Shown here piece by piece: positions 17,187-27,080 of a stretch of DNA of 64,000 bases (the first letter of the stretch is position 1; each line of letters starts with the position of its first letter). The stretch spans positions 620,001 to 684,000 of the forward strand of contig CAVPJW010000002.1 in assembly GCA_963705525.1 (NCBI GenBank), given 5' to 3'. Position numbers and translations under genes: made by a program. The stretch is from CAVPJW01 sp963705525. GTDB taxonomy: Bacteria > Acidobacteriota > Vicinamibacteria > Vicinamibacterales > CAVPJW01. The notes beneath the pieces are model-generated. The model did not search any database. It saw nothing but the letters and a program-made list of their open reading frames with translations, and had not been told where the DNA came from.

Positions 17187-17678
17187 TCACTCGTTCGCCA
17201 ATCCTGAACGATCCTGAGAGCCTGGCCAGCGTCGACCATCGCTTTCCGTCGAATGTTCGTGTTTGTCCTGCTCGTGCAATGCCTTGAGTTTGACTCGCTG
17301 TTCAGGCGTCAGGATCCGGTGCATGCGGAACAGCATGAGGGTGCGGATCTTGCTCAGTTCGCTCCTGGCCTTCTCGACCCGATCGATTTGCTGGCCGATC
17401 CGGGCCTCGTCGACCGTCGCGTCCGCCACAAGATCGGACAGGACCCCCTCGACGCGATCGAGCTCGGCCTTCGCGGTGATCAGGCTCGGCAGGGTCGCCT
17501 GAAATATCTCCTCGATGCGGGCCGACTGGTCCGCGCTCAGCGCAAGCTCCTGGCGGAACCGCTCGGACTGCCACCACTTGGTCCGGCCGCTTCGGCCGTC
17601 ATCGGCGGCGAGCGTTCCGGCGGTCGTGGCGAGCACGAGGGCCGCCCCAACCATCATGCGGACAACGGGCATCCCCAT
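17187..17678 (-). CDS. Spy/CpxP-like periplasmic protein
   Basis: A 163-residue exported protein (signal peptide to about residue 24, ending TLAAD). The mature part is all-helical and charged, with LTPEQRVKLKAL near the C-terminus, the LTxxQ motif of the Spy/CpxP/heavy-metal-resistance family, and LSADQSARIEEI as a first copy of the same element. Members act as ATP-independent periplasmic chaperones or as inhibitors of envelope-stress sensors. It is separated by 8 bases from the M14 peptidase stop and its own stop abuts the TolC gene. An AAGGAG lies just before the ATG. Confidence 0.85.
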   Translation of the reverse strand: MGMPVVRMMVGAALVLATTAGTLAADDGRSGRTKWWQSERFRQELALSADQSARIEEIFQATLPSLITAKAELDRVEGVLSDLVADATVDEARIGQQIDRVEKARSELSKIRTLMLFRMHRILTPEQRVKLKALHEQDKHEHSTESDGRRWPGSQDRSGLANE

Positions 17679-17688
17679 ACACGCTCCT

Positions 17689-20400
17689 TCAATATCGTGA
17701 TACGAACGGGGGAGGCGGGTCGTTTACCGGGATCCCGACGGCGGGAGCCGGAATGGGGGCTTGCCTGCGGGCCGCCGTCTGGACGGGGAATGATGCCTTC
17801 TCGTAGCCTCCCAGCATGATGGAGTTGAAGAGCAGCTTGAACGTGCCGTGGGACTGACCTCGATGCTGCGCGCGCAGGCCAAGCAGGATGACGCGTCCAC
17901 GGTCCAGACCGACATCCACAATCGCAGCCTGCTTCACCAGAAACCGTTCGCCGAGGAGCCAGCCGCTCGTCAGCAGTCCCGACTCTGGATACTGCGCCAC
18001 GACATGAACTCCGGGCGGAGTCGCCGCGTCGCCGACTTCGTCGTCATCGATTTGCGGCCGCGGCCTTCGACCGACGGCGAACGCCGGGCTGTGGGCGAAG
18101 AACGCGATCACGTCGGCCGGCATTCCGAATGCCACAGGTTGGCTGGTGTCCAGGTGGATCCGCACGAGCGTTCCAGGCACATAGAACTCTGAAGCCGGCC
18201 GGCCGCTCAGCACGTTGCGAAGAGGCAGCCCGAATGCCGTCAGAGGTAGTTCAGACGCCGAGTCCAGACAGACGAGGACACCGCCGTGCGACACGAAGCT
18301 GTAGAGGTGGGAGACCCCTGGGGCTGTCATCCCGCCAGTGAACTCTGGTGGCATGCTCCCCGCGGGCAACCCCAGAAGCATGCTGTCGTAGGTGGCATCG
18401 GGAAGGACGATCACATCAAACCGGGATTCGAGGTTGCCTTCACGAATGTCTGCGTCATGAATGGTCACAAAGGGGAACTCGAACTGCTCCAGGAGCCAAC
18501 GTGTCCAACCTTCGTCGATGTTCCCACCCCACGCCTGATACAAGCCTACGCGCGGCTGTTTGAGCTTGAAGAGATCGGACGACGGCCTGGTCGCCGCGCG
18601 CACGTGCAGGCCTAGGTCGCGCGCGACGGAAGTCAGTCGTCCTTCACTCGCCTGGCCTCGCGCGACGAGAAACGTTCCCGCCGGCCACTCCGTATCCTCG
18701 ACACGAATCGGGTGGTCCGTGCGGTAGACGGATTCGCCTGCTTTCAGCAGGCGATTGACCGCGCGGAACGAGTCGTTGGCGCGAGGGTCGAGTGCGTACG
18801 CCGCGGGGTGCCCCGCGCTCACCGTGCCGGGAGCAGGTTCGGCGATAGAAACCTTTTCGGCGGCTGTCCGAACGGATTCGCTCAATTTCTCGACCAGGAC
18901 ACCCATCTGCTGGGGCAGAGTCCATCCGGTGATGTCGTACGGCCGTTCCGGAGGGCCGCCAGGATACAGACGCTGATCCGGATAGACCTGCGGATTCATG
19001 AGGTCCCGGATGTAAGGAAGGAAAGCCTGCGCGCCCCGAATCAGGAACGCCCCGGCACCATACTGCTTGCCGCCGCTTTCAAATGATGCGGTCGAGCGCT
19101 CAACTTCAACCCCACCCAATCGGAGCGTGTTGATCATCTTGACGGCGGTTCCCGGATCCCACTGGTCAGCCGGAACGACATAGGTTTCCCGCGCGCCGGC
19201 ACGGATCGCGTCGCGGCCCATCTGATACGCGTCGTAGAGCCATTCCTGCCGTCTCTTGGCGGCGATGTCGAGCACGGCCATCGATGCGGTAACCATGATG
19301 TCGCAGCTGTCCTTGAGGTGCCAGTCGCCCCCCATGTAGGGGCTCGGGTAGTACGTCGATGGTTCGAGTGTGGACACGCCGTTCGAAAAGGTCTTGGGGA
19401 ATGTGGCAGGGTCGTAGTGCGCCGGCGTTGCCGAGGCGTGTCCCGTTTCGGTAAGGATGCCCACCATATTGTGAAAGTACGGCGCGCTTCTCATTCCGCC
19501 GTTCCACCACGTGTCGAACTCGATTCGCGAAACGGCGCCCCGCTTGCCTTCCTGATCGAGGCGCCTCGTAATCGCGTCGCCGACGGTATTGACGCCGCGC
19601 ATGACGACGGGGGGGATATTGGGGTTCATCGGATCGTCAAACGGCGGGACAAAAATGCGCGAAGGGAACGGCCCGGTCTGATGCTGGTTGTAGACGATCT
19701 GCGGAAACCATTCCTCGTACAGCAGCCGGGCCACGTTTTTCGATTCCGGCATGTTGAACATGAACCAGTCGCGGTTGTTGTCGTGTCCGATGTACTTCTG
19801 GTAGAGCTGCGGTGGTGGGGATTTTTCGTACGGCGTCCCGACATGATCCATATACCAGCGGGCGACGAGCGTCGTGCCGTCGGGATTCATGTTCGGTTGG
19901 AGAAGGAAGATCACGTTGTCGCGGATGTTGCGCATGTCGTCGGACTCGTCCGTGACGGCTTTGTACGCCATGAGCGGCGCTGTCTGCGCGTGGGCCACCT
20001 CGCTCGAATGCAACCCGAAATCGATCCACGCGATGGCTTTGCCGTCGCGCGCCAGCGCTCGCGCTTGTTCGTCGGTCAGATCGCGCGCGAGGGCCAGACG
20101 CCGAGCAATGTCCTTGTATCGCGCCAGATTCCGCATGTTCTGTTCGGAGGAAATGATCGCGAGGAGCTCGGGCCGGCCCTCGGTGGTCTTTCCGATCTCC
20201 ACGAGCTGAAGGCGGTCGGTCGCGGCGTCCAGCTTCTGGAGATACGCCGCAATCTCTTCGTAGGTCGCCAGCTTGTAGTCGGCGCAGGGCGCAAACCCGA
20301 GAACCGATTCCGGGGCAGGCACGGCGGGAGCCGCGCTGGGTGTTGAGACGATGACCCAGGACAGGCAGAGCGCCAGGACCGATCGAACAGCACGCATCAT
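17689..20400 (-). CDS. exported M14-family zinc carboxypeptidase-like protein
   Basis: A 903-residue protein with a signal peptide (about residues 1-24, APAVPAPE at the junction). The M14 zinc site HSSE (His131, Glu134) is followed by QPNMNPDG and the NNRDW substrate-binding phrase, a later His in YNQHQTG as likely third ligand, and TETGH with the catalytic Glu. The remaining 500 residues carry beta-rich accessory regions, longer than classical carboxypeptidases and similar to large bacterial M14 proteins. ATG 20400 is chosen because GGAGGT sits 7 bases upstream. It heads the operon with Spy-like, TolC, MacA and MacB genes. It probably trims peptides in the periplasm or outside the cell. Confidence 0.9.
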   Translation of the reverse strand: MMRAVRSVLALCLSWVIVSTPSAAPAVPAPESVLGFAPCADYKLATYEEIAAYLQKLDAATDRLQLVEIGKTTEGRPELLAIISSEQNMRNLARYKDIARRLALARDLTDEQARALARDGKAIAWIDFGLHSSEVAHAQTAPLMAYKAVTDESDDMRNIRDNVIFLLQPNMNPDGTTLVARWYMDHVGTPYEKSPPPQLYQKYIGHDNNRDWFMFNMPESKNVARLLYEEWFPQIVYNQHQTGPFPSRIFVPPFDDPMNPNIPPVVMRGVNTVGDAITRRLDQEGKRGAVSRIEFDTWWNGGMRSAPYFHNMVGILTETGHASATPAHYDPATFPKTFSNGVSTLEPSTYYPSPYMGGDWHLKDSCDIMVTASMAVLDIAAKRRQEWLYDAYQMGRDAIRAGARETYVVPADQWDPGTAVKMINTLRLGGVEVERSTASFESGGKQYGAGAFLIRGAQAFLPYIRDLMNPQVYPDQRLYPGGPPERPYDITGWTLPQQMGVLVEKLSESVRTAAEKVSIAEPAPGTVSAGHPAAYALDPRANDSFRAVNRLLKAGESVYRTDHPIRVEDTEWPAGTFLVARGQASEGRLTSVARDLGLHVRAATRPSSDLFKLKQPRVGLYQAWGGNIDEGWTRWLLEQFEFPFVTIHDADIREGNLESRFDVIVLPDATYDSMLLGLPAGSMPPEFTGGMTAPGVSHLYSFVSHGGVLVCLDSASELPLTAFGLPLRNVLSGRPASEFYVPGTLVRIHLDTSQPVAFGMPADVIAFFAHSPAFAVGRRPRPQIDDDEVGDAATPPGVHVVAQYPESGLLTSGWLLGERFLVKQAAIVDVGLDRGRVILLGLRAQHRGQSHGTFKLLFNSIMLGGYEKASFPVQTAARRQAPIPAPAVGIPVNDPPPPFVSRY

Positions 20401-20443
20401 GGTTGGGACCTCCGCTCGATCACCTGCCGCGGCGTGAGCCGGC

Positions 20444-20452
20444 ATGATAGCA
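20444..20452 (-). promoter_or_regulatory. possible extended -10 promoter of the peptidase-efflux operon
   Basis: The minus strand reads TGCTATCAT, an extended -10 (TGn + TATCAT), about 44 bases before the peptidase ATG. No good -35 lies upstream. The position is right for the start of the operon. Confidence 0.35.
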
Positions 20453-20549
20453 AACCAACATGTCCCACCCAGCACCGTCTCGCTGTGGCGCCGATTGGAG
20501 CCTGCCCTCGGACCGCCCGATAACCGTACCTGACAGCGCAAGATGGTCT

Positions 20550-20837
20550 ATGGCCCACGAAATTGACCGAACACTCTGGCGCAAGCCGTGGATCCAGCGG
20601 CTGACCGTGGGTGTGGTGTTGATTGCGGCGTTGCTCTTCGCACTTGGGCAGGCTTACGACGGCGCCGAATTTCAGGGCGACCTTCGCGCAACCGATCAGG
20701 AAGCCGAGGAAGGCTACTTCGCCGTCGGTAGTGACACGATGATCGTCGCCAAACCGGGAAGTTCTCTTCACCGCTGGCTTCGCGGCCATGTCGGGCAGCG
20801 GGTCCTTGTGAACCTTCAGTCGGAACCTACCGAGTAG
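20550..20837 (+). CDS. small single-pass membrane protein, unknown function
   Basis: A 95-residue protein counted from ATG 20550; an in-frame ATG at 20460 would add 30 unlikely residues. A basic N-terminus (RTLWRKPWIQR) precedes one transmembrane helix (about 17-33), then a short polar domain of about 60 residues ending in EPTE. It is isolated on the plus strand, and its last 11 bases overlap the convergent ispH. No family was recognised. Codon use resembles its neighbours, so it is likely a real gene. Confidence 0.55.
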   Translation: MAHEIDRTLWRKPWIQRLTVGVVLIAALLFALGQAYDGAEFQGDLRATDQEAEEGYFAVGSDTMIVAKPGSSLHRWLRGHVGQRVLVNLQSEPTE

Positions 20838-22047
20838 CGGACTCCCGAGGGTCTCTGACAGCCCCAGGATCCGGCACGCAGTAGCCCTCGAGCAGCTTGA
20901 TGGTGGCGCCGACCAGGTTGTCGGGCGTCGATGCCCCGGCGGTCAGTCCGATGCTGACGGGGCCTTTCATCGGCAGCCAATCCGTCTGGATGGTTTCTTC
21001 GCGCGCGCCAACCGGCCGATGCCGAATCTCGGATGGTGAAATGAGGCACCCCGGGTCCGCGATGTGATAGGTCGGCAACCGGGCCGCGCAGATCTTGGCC
21101 AGATTGGCGGTATTGCTGCTGTTGTATCCCCCGACGACGACCATCAGGTCGAGCGCATGGTCCTTGAGGAGCGCGACGATAGCGTCCTGCCGGTCCTGGG
21201 TCGCGCTGCAGATCGTGTCGAAGGCGCGGAACCTGGCGTCGATTTCAGCCGCACCATAACGATCCGTCATCGCGGTGCGGAACATCTCGCCGATCTCCAG
21301 CGACTCCGAGCTGAGCATCGTCGTCTGATTCGCGCAGCCTACGCGCTGGAGATCGCGGTCGGGTGAGAAGCCTTCCGACACGGCGCCCTTGAATCGCTCG
21401 AGGAACGTCTGAGCCTCGCCGCCGTGGCGGATGTACTCACAGACCTCAGTGGCTTCCGACCGGTTCAGAATTACGAGGTACTGTCCCTCGGGGAATTGCA
21501 GGGCCTGGGATGCGGTGGCCCGTGTCTCTTCGTGCCAGACCTTGCCGTGGATCACCGACGTGAAGCCGTCCTGCGCGTACCGCCGCACGTTCTTCCACAC
21601 GTTCAGCACCGAGCCGCACGTGGTATCGACCAGCGTGCAGCCGCGCCGCTCGAGGTGGGCGAGCTCATCGATGGTGACGCCGAACGCGGGAAGAATGACC
21701 ACGTCCTCCGGTGCCAGCCGATCGATTGATTCGCCCTCGTCGCTCAGGAACCGAATGCCCTTCGACCGAAGCTGCTGATTGACGTGAGGATTGTGGATGA
21801 TTTCGCCGGTGAGAAAGACCTGACGCTCCGGAAACCGCTCGCGCGTCTGGTACGCGTAGTCGACCGCGCGATCGACGCCGTAACAGAACCCGAATTCGCG
21901 AGCGAGATGGATCGTCAGTCGCCCGGATTCGAAACGGAAGCCGGCGGCCTTGACCTGATTGACCAGATCACTGTGGTAGCTTTCGGCCAGCATGCCGGCC
22001 ACCGCATTCTTGAGCTCGAGGCCCTTGCGATAGATCAGGGAAGGCAT
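20827..22047 (-). CDS. ispH: 4-hydroxy-3-methylbut-2-enyl diphosphate reductase
   Basis: A 406-residue iron-sulfur enzyme, the last step of the MEP isoprenoid pathway, making IPP and DMAPP. The [4Fe-4S] cysteines appear in FGFCYGVDRA, VDTTCGSV and FDTICSATQDR. The substrate-binding signatures EIIHNP and LTAGASTPDNLV are present. At about 400 residues it is the long form seen in cyanobacteria, plants and some other phyla, not the 310-residue E. coli form. ATG 22047 lies 8 bases after the stop of an anti-sigma gene, so it appears to be the third gene of an ECF operon. Confidence 0.95.
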   Translation of the reverse strand: MPSLIYRKGLELKNAVAGMLAESYHSDLVNQVKAAGFRFESGRLTIHLAREFGFCYGVDRAVDYAYQTRERFPERQVFLTGEIIHNPHVNQQLRSKGIRFLSDEGESIDRLAPEDVVILPAFGVTIDELAHLERRGCTLVDTTCGSVLNVWKNVRRYAQDGFTSVIHGKVWHEETRATASQALQFPEGQYLVILNRSEATEVCEYIRHGGEAQTFLERFKGAVSEGFSPDRDLQRVGCANQTTMLSSESLEIGEMFRTAMTDRYGAAEIDARFRAFDTICSATQDRQDAIVALLKDHALDLMVVVGGYNSSNTANLAKICAARLPTYHIADPGCLISPSEIRHRPVGAREETIQTDWLPMKGPVSIGLTAGASTPDNLVGATIKLLEGYCVPDPGAVRDPRESATR

Positions 22048-22055
22048 GCGCCGGG

Positions 22056-22673
22056 CTATTTGAGCGTCGCCGAAATTTCCTGGATTCGCGGTGTAAAGGC
22101 TTCGAGAGCCTGGAGCTCCGGGGCTCGCGACTCGTCGACGGCAGCCTCGACATCCGACAGGAACTGATCCTCGTTGAGATGGCGTGCCGATGTCCCGGAC
22201 GGTGCGGCAAGGCGCGCAACTCCCTGCCCGCCGACCTGACCAGTCAGAGCGGGTGACGGCTTGTAGACGTGCACTCGATGATCGACAACGACTCCGGTAC
22301 CAAGCCCCACGATGAGCCCGGCGGCAGCCGCAGCGGCGATCCACCGTGTGGTGACGCGACTCGTTCCACGTGCCGGGTGCTGACGATGGGTTGACTGCGG
22401 AAATTCGAGGACACGCGCCTGCGTTCCCAGGCGCGCCAGGCGACCGGCGATATGTTGCCGCTGGCGAGACAGCTTGTCAGCGGTGAAGACCTGATCGGCC
22501 CAGGACTGCAGCATGCGGCCAATCGGTCCCACGTCCGACCCGACCGTCCGGTAGCGCTCGGCGCACGCTGGACACGCTTGCAGGTGCATCAGGTCGTCGC
22601 CCTGGGTGGGTGCGTCCTCGCCCAGGTACAACGAGAGCAGCCGGTCGTCCGGCACGTGCCTCGATCTGGTCAC
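22056..22673 (-). CDS. membrane anti-sigma factor with ZAS zinc finger
   Basis: A 205-residue protein with the H-x3-C-x2-C motif HLQACPAC (about residues 30-37), a connecting helix, one transmembrane segment (about 103-125, AAAAAAGLIVGLGTGVVV), and a periplasmic tail. The ATG overlaps the stop of the upstream sigma factor (ATGA). It presumably sequesters that sigma. No sequence similarity to the first anti-sigma of this window beyond the shared finger and topology is obvious. Confidence 0.85.
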   Translation of the reverse strand: MTRSRHVPDDRLLSLYLGEDAPTQGDDLMHLQACPACAERYRTVGSDVGPIGRMLQSWADQVFTADKLSRQRQHIAGRLARLGTQARVLEFPQSTHRQHPARGTSRVTTRWIAAAAAAGLIVGLGTGVVVDHRVHVYKPSPALTGQVGGQGVARLAAPSGTSARHLNEDQFLSDVEAAVDESRAPELQALEAFTPRIQEISATLK

Positions 22674-23347
22674 GAATCGTCCCTCAAGAGTGCCCGCAGC
22701 TTTCGGACCGCCCGAAACAAGTGGACGCGCACCGTCGATTCATTGAGCCCGATGATTCGCGCGATGTCGGCGGCCGAGTGACCGCTGACCTGGCTCAGCA
22801 CGAACACGGCCTTCTGTTTGTGGGGAAGGCGGTCAATGGCGGCGTTCAACTGGCGTCTCTTTTCGCCGGCCAGGAGCGCCTGCTCGGGTGACGGGCCGGC
22901 CGCCTGGGGAAAGGCGTGTCCGCGACGGGCTCCTCGGATTGCGTCCCACATGGGCTGGAACCAGCGATCTCGCCGGGCGAGTGACCGTCGTCTGTCCAGG
23001 CAGCCGTTGATCAGAATCCGCGTGAACCAGGCGTCGAACGACAGGTCGGCTCGGTAGGAGCCGATATGGGTAAAGGCTTTCACGAACGCGTCCTGGACGG
23101 CCTCGTCTGCCTCGGCGGCATCGTGCAGATAGCTGAGCGCGATGCGCGAGGCGCGCTGCTGATGACGGGTCACGAGCACGGCGAAGCGGTCGCGAGCCTC
23201 CGCCCAGTCGCCCCGAATCGTCAGCGCGCGCACGTCGGCGGCACACCCCGCCGCGGCATCGAATGGGGACGGGGCGCCCGCCGACGCCGGACTAGTAGCC
23301 TGGTCGCTGACCAGGGCCTCGGAGGACACGGAATCCTGACCGTTCAT
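22670..23347 (-). CDS. ECF-family RNA polymerase sigma factor
   Basis: A 225-residue protein from ATG 23347 (an in-frame GTG at 23362 is possible). Region 2 is seen in RIALSYLHDAAEADEAVQDAFVKA and FDAWFTRILINGCLDRRR. Region 4 is seen in IDRLPHKQKAVFVLSQ, then DIARIIGLNESTVRVHLFRAVRKLR. An Ala/Ser/Pro-rich N-terminal extension of about 45 residues precedes region 2. It is coupled to the anti-sigma gene and, through it, to ispH. Divergent from pckA across a 175-base region. Confidence 0.92.
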   Translation of the reverse strand: MNGQDSVSSEALVSDQATSPASAGAPSPFDAAAGCAADVRALTIRGDWAEARDRFAVLVTRHQQRASRIALSYLHDAAEADEAVQDAFVKAFTHIGSYRADLSFDAWFTRILINGCLDRRRSLARRDRWFQPMWDAIRGARRGHAFPQAAGPSPEQALLAGEKRRQLNAAIDRLPHKQKAVFVLSQVSGHSAADIARIIGLNESTVRVHLFRAVRKLRALLRDDS

Positions 23348-23442
23348 ATGGGTTACGTTCACACGGGGCGCGGCGTTTACCGATATTGTACTACGTCCCC
23401 CAGGGCGTCCCGCAGGACGGGGAACGGCCCGTGGTCGGTCGA

Positions 23443-23472
23443 TTGACTTCGTCAGATCGCGGCCAGTACCAT
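23443..23472 (+). promoter_or_regulatory. sigma70-type promoter of pckA
   Basis: TTGACT (23443-23448), 18 bases, TACCAT (23467-23472). This would start transcription about 45 bases before the pckA ATG. The -35 is close to consensus and the -10 is moderate. Confidence 0.5.
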
Positions 23473-23522
23473 CTGGGTGTTGCGGCATCCAGGCTTGCTC
23501 GCAGGCGGATGAAGGATCGTCG

Positions 23523-25115
23523 ATGAGCATCGGAATGGATCCACGCGCGGGCCTCGAAGCGCAGGGCATTCGGCGCCCGGGGCGCGTCTATTGGAATCTG
23601 ACCGTCCCCGCGCTCTATGAGGAAGCGGTCCGTCGGGCGGAAGGGGTCATCGCGCGCGAGGGCCCGCTCGTCTGCCGTACGGGCCAGCATACCGGCCGTT
23701 CCCCCAACGACAAGTTCATCGTTCGCGAACCATCAAGCGCCGATCGCATCTGGTGGGGAAAGGTCAACCGTCCGGTCGAGCCGGACAAGTTCGACCGAGT
23801 TCACGAGCAGCTGCTGGCATATCTCGAGGGCAAGGAGCTCTTCGTGCAGGACTGCCACGCGTGCGCAGATCCCGCCTACCGGCTGCCGATTCGCGTCATC
23901 ACCGAGTATGCATGGCACAGCCTGTTCGCCCGGCACATGTTTCTGATTGACGAGCCATCGCAATCGTTCGACGCTCCGCAATTCACCATCATCGACGCTC
24001 CGCATTTCCGTGCCGACCCGAAACAGCACGGAACCAACTCTGAGGTCTTCATCTTCGTCAACTTCGGCCGGCAGCTGGTGTTGATCGGCGGGACCAGCTA
24101 CGCCGGGGAAATCAAGAAATCGGTCTTCACGGTTCTCAACTACCTGCTGCCGCTTCGCCATGTCTTCCCGATGCACTGTTCAGCCAACGTCGGATCCGCC
24201 GGAGACGTGGCGCTCTTTTTCGGGCTGTCGGGCACGGGAAAAACGACGCTATCGAGCGATCCGGGCCGGCAGCTGATCGGCGATGACGAGCACGGCTGGA
24301 GCGATGAAGGCGTCTTCAACTTCGAAGGCGGCTGCTACGCAAAGATGATCAGATTGTCTGCCGAGGCCGAGCCGCAGATTTTCTCGACCACGCGCCGGTT
24401 CGGAACGGTCCTCGAGAACGTCACCATCGATCCGGATTGCCGGTCGCTCGATCTCGACGACGATTCAGTGACCGAGAATACGCGCGGCGCCTATCCGGTG
24501 TCGTTCATCGACGGCATCGTGTCGTCAGGTCGCGCCGGACATCCTCGCGCCATCGTGATGCTCACCGCCGATGCGTTCGGTGTCCTTCCGCCGATTGCCC
24601 GTCTGAGCCGCGCCGGCGCCATGTATCACTTCCTGTCCGGCTATACGGCCAAGGTGGCCGGCACCGAGAAGGGCGTGACGGAACCCAAGGCGACCTTCAG
24701 CACCTGTTTCGGCGCGCCGTTCCTGCCGCTTCATCCGAGCACATATGCCCGCGCGCTCGGCGAGAAGATTGCGAGGCATGACGTGCCCGTGTGGCTCGTG
24801 AACACCGGCTGGACCGGCGGTCCGTACGGTGTGGGCTCGAGGATGAAGATCGCTCACACGCGCGCGATGATCCGGGCGGCGATTGCCGGGCAGCTCGCGG
24901 CCGTGCCATTCGACCGCGACCCGGTCTTCAATCTGGACGTTCCCCGCACGTGCCGCGAGGTGCCGGACGGTGTCCTTCGTCCCCGCACGACCTGGAGCAA
25001 TGCCGCGGATTATGATGCGCGCGCGGCTCAGCTCGCGCGCATGTTCGACGACAACTTTCAAGCCTTCAGCGCTGATGTCGATGGAGACGTGAGGTCGGCT
25101 GGACCTCGCGTGTGA
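23523..25115 (+). CDS. pckA: phosphoenolpyruvate carboxykinase (ATP)
   Basis: A 530-residue enzyme converting oxaloacetate and ATP to phosphoenolpyruvate and CO2, the committed step of gluconeogenesis. It has RTGQHTGRSPNDKFIV near the N-terminus, the P-loop GLSGTGKTTLS, the kinase-2 metal site GDDEHGW, and FEGGCYAK. The C-terminal NTGWTGG and GSRMKI motifs complete the active site. Length matches the ATP-dependent family. The gene has its own promoter and is followed 30 bases later by gatB. Confidence 0.97.
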   Translation: MSIGMDPRAGLEAQGIRRPGRVYWNLTVPALYEEAVRRAEGVIAREGPLVCRTGQHTGRSPNDKFIVREPSSADRIWWGKVNRPVEPDKFDRVHEQLLAYLEGKELFVQDCHACADPAYRLPIRVITEYAWHSLFARHMFLIDEPSQSFDAPQFTIIDAPHFRADPKQHGTNSEVFIFVNFGRQLVLIGGTSYAGEIKKSVFTVLNYLLPLRHVFPMHCSANVGSAGDVALFFGLSGTGKTTLSSDPGRQLIGDDEHGWSDEGVFNFEGGCYAKMIRLSAEAEPQIFSTTRRFGTVLENVTIDPDCRSLDLDDDSVTENTRGAYPVSFIDGIVSSGRAGHPRAIVMLTADAFGVLPPIARLSRAGAMYHFLSGYTAKVAGTEKGVTEPKATFSTCFGAPFLPLHPSTYARALGEKIARHDVPVWLVNTGWTGGPYGVGSRMKIAHTRAMIRAAIAGQLAAVPFDRDPVFNLDVPRTCREVPDGVLRPRTTWSNAADYDARAAQLARMFDDNFQAFSADVDGDVRSAGPRV

Positions 25116-25145
25116 CTCCGGCGTCGAAGTCCCACCCGTGCACTC

Positions 25146-26585
<1,440 letters not shown>

Positions 26586-26614
26586 CAGAAGTCATACCCG
26601 ATTTCTATCCGGGA

Positions 26615-26642
26615 GCCGTCGTTCTAGCATCGAGGCGACGGC
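26615..26642. repeat. hairpin-forming inverted repeat after gatB
   Basis: GCCGTCG (26615-26621) and CGACGGC (26636-26642) form a 7-bp stem with a 14-base loop, 30 bases after the gatB stop. No T-run follows, so it is not a classical intrinsic terminator. It may protect the 3' end or be chance. Confidence 0.35.
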
Positions 26643-26727
26643 AGTTGGCCCGGAGGTTGCTTTCCGGCCCCTCGCCCCGGCGCGGTCGATCCAGTCCTCA
26701 TCTCCGTCTCCAGCGCGCTCGGAACCG

Positions 26728-26757
26728 TTGACACGCCGGCGGCTCGCCACTTAGACT
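26728..26757 (+). promoter_or_regulatory. sigma70-type promoter upstream of the small 26793 gene
   Basis: Perfect TTGACA (26728-26733), an 18-base spacer, then TAGACT (26752-26757). It would start transcription about 30 bases before ATG 26793 and probably drives the downstream glycerate kinase as well. Confidence 0.55.
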
Positions 26758-26792
26758 GATCAGAATTTCGCATGTCTTCGTTCAGGAGTCGT

Positions 26793-27080
26793 ATGTCACG
26801 CTTCTTGACCGACCCCCGGCCACCAAGCGAGCTTCCGATCACCCGCACCGACTTTTACCGTGAAGAATTCCTCAAGCACCAACAGTGCCTGCGTCGTCAT
26901 CGCGAGTTTTACTCAGAGCGCGCGATCACCGATGTGGAGGCTGCGCTGACCAGGATCCTCGCCCAGATCGAGCAGTTGTCAACCAAGCAGGACGCGGATC
27001 AGGTCGTCAGCCAGTTGCTGCGCAAGTTCGACATCGTCACCGGTCTTTCTGCCTGGGCCGATCCCAGACGCGTCCACTGA
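26793..27080 (+). CDS. small conserved-looking protein, unknown function
   Basis: A 95-residue soluble protein. ATG 26793 is chosen over ATG 26772 because AGGAG lies 4 bases upstream and because the promoter before it would leave almost no leader for the earlier start. The protein is helical, with YREEFLKHQQCLRRHREFYSE, then ITDVEAALTRILAQIEQL, and ends WADPRRVH. A single Cys; no signal peptide or known motif. Its stop overlaps the probable start of glycerate kinase, implying coupled expression. I do not recognise the family. Confidence 0.6.
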   Translation: MSRFLTDPRPPSELPITRTDFYREEFLKHQQCLRRHREFYSERAITDVEAALTRILAQIEQLSTKQDADQVVSQLLRKFDIVTGLSAWADPRRVH

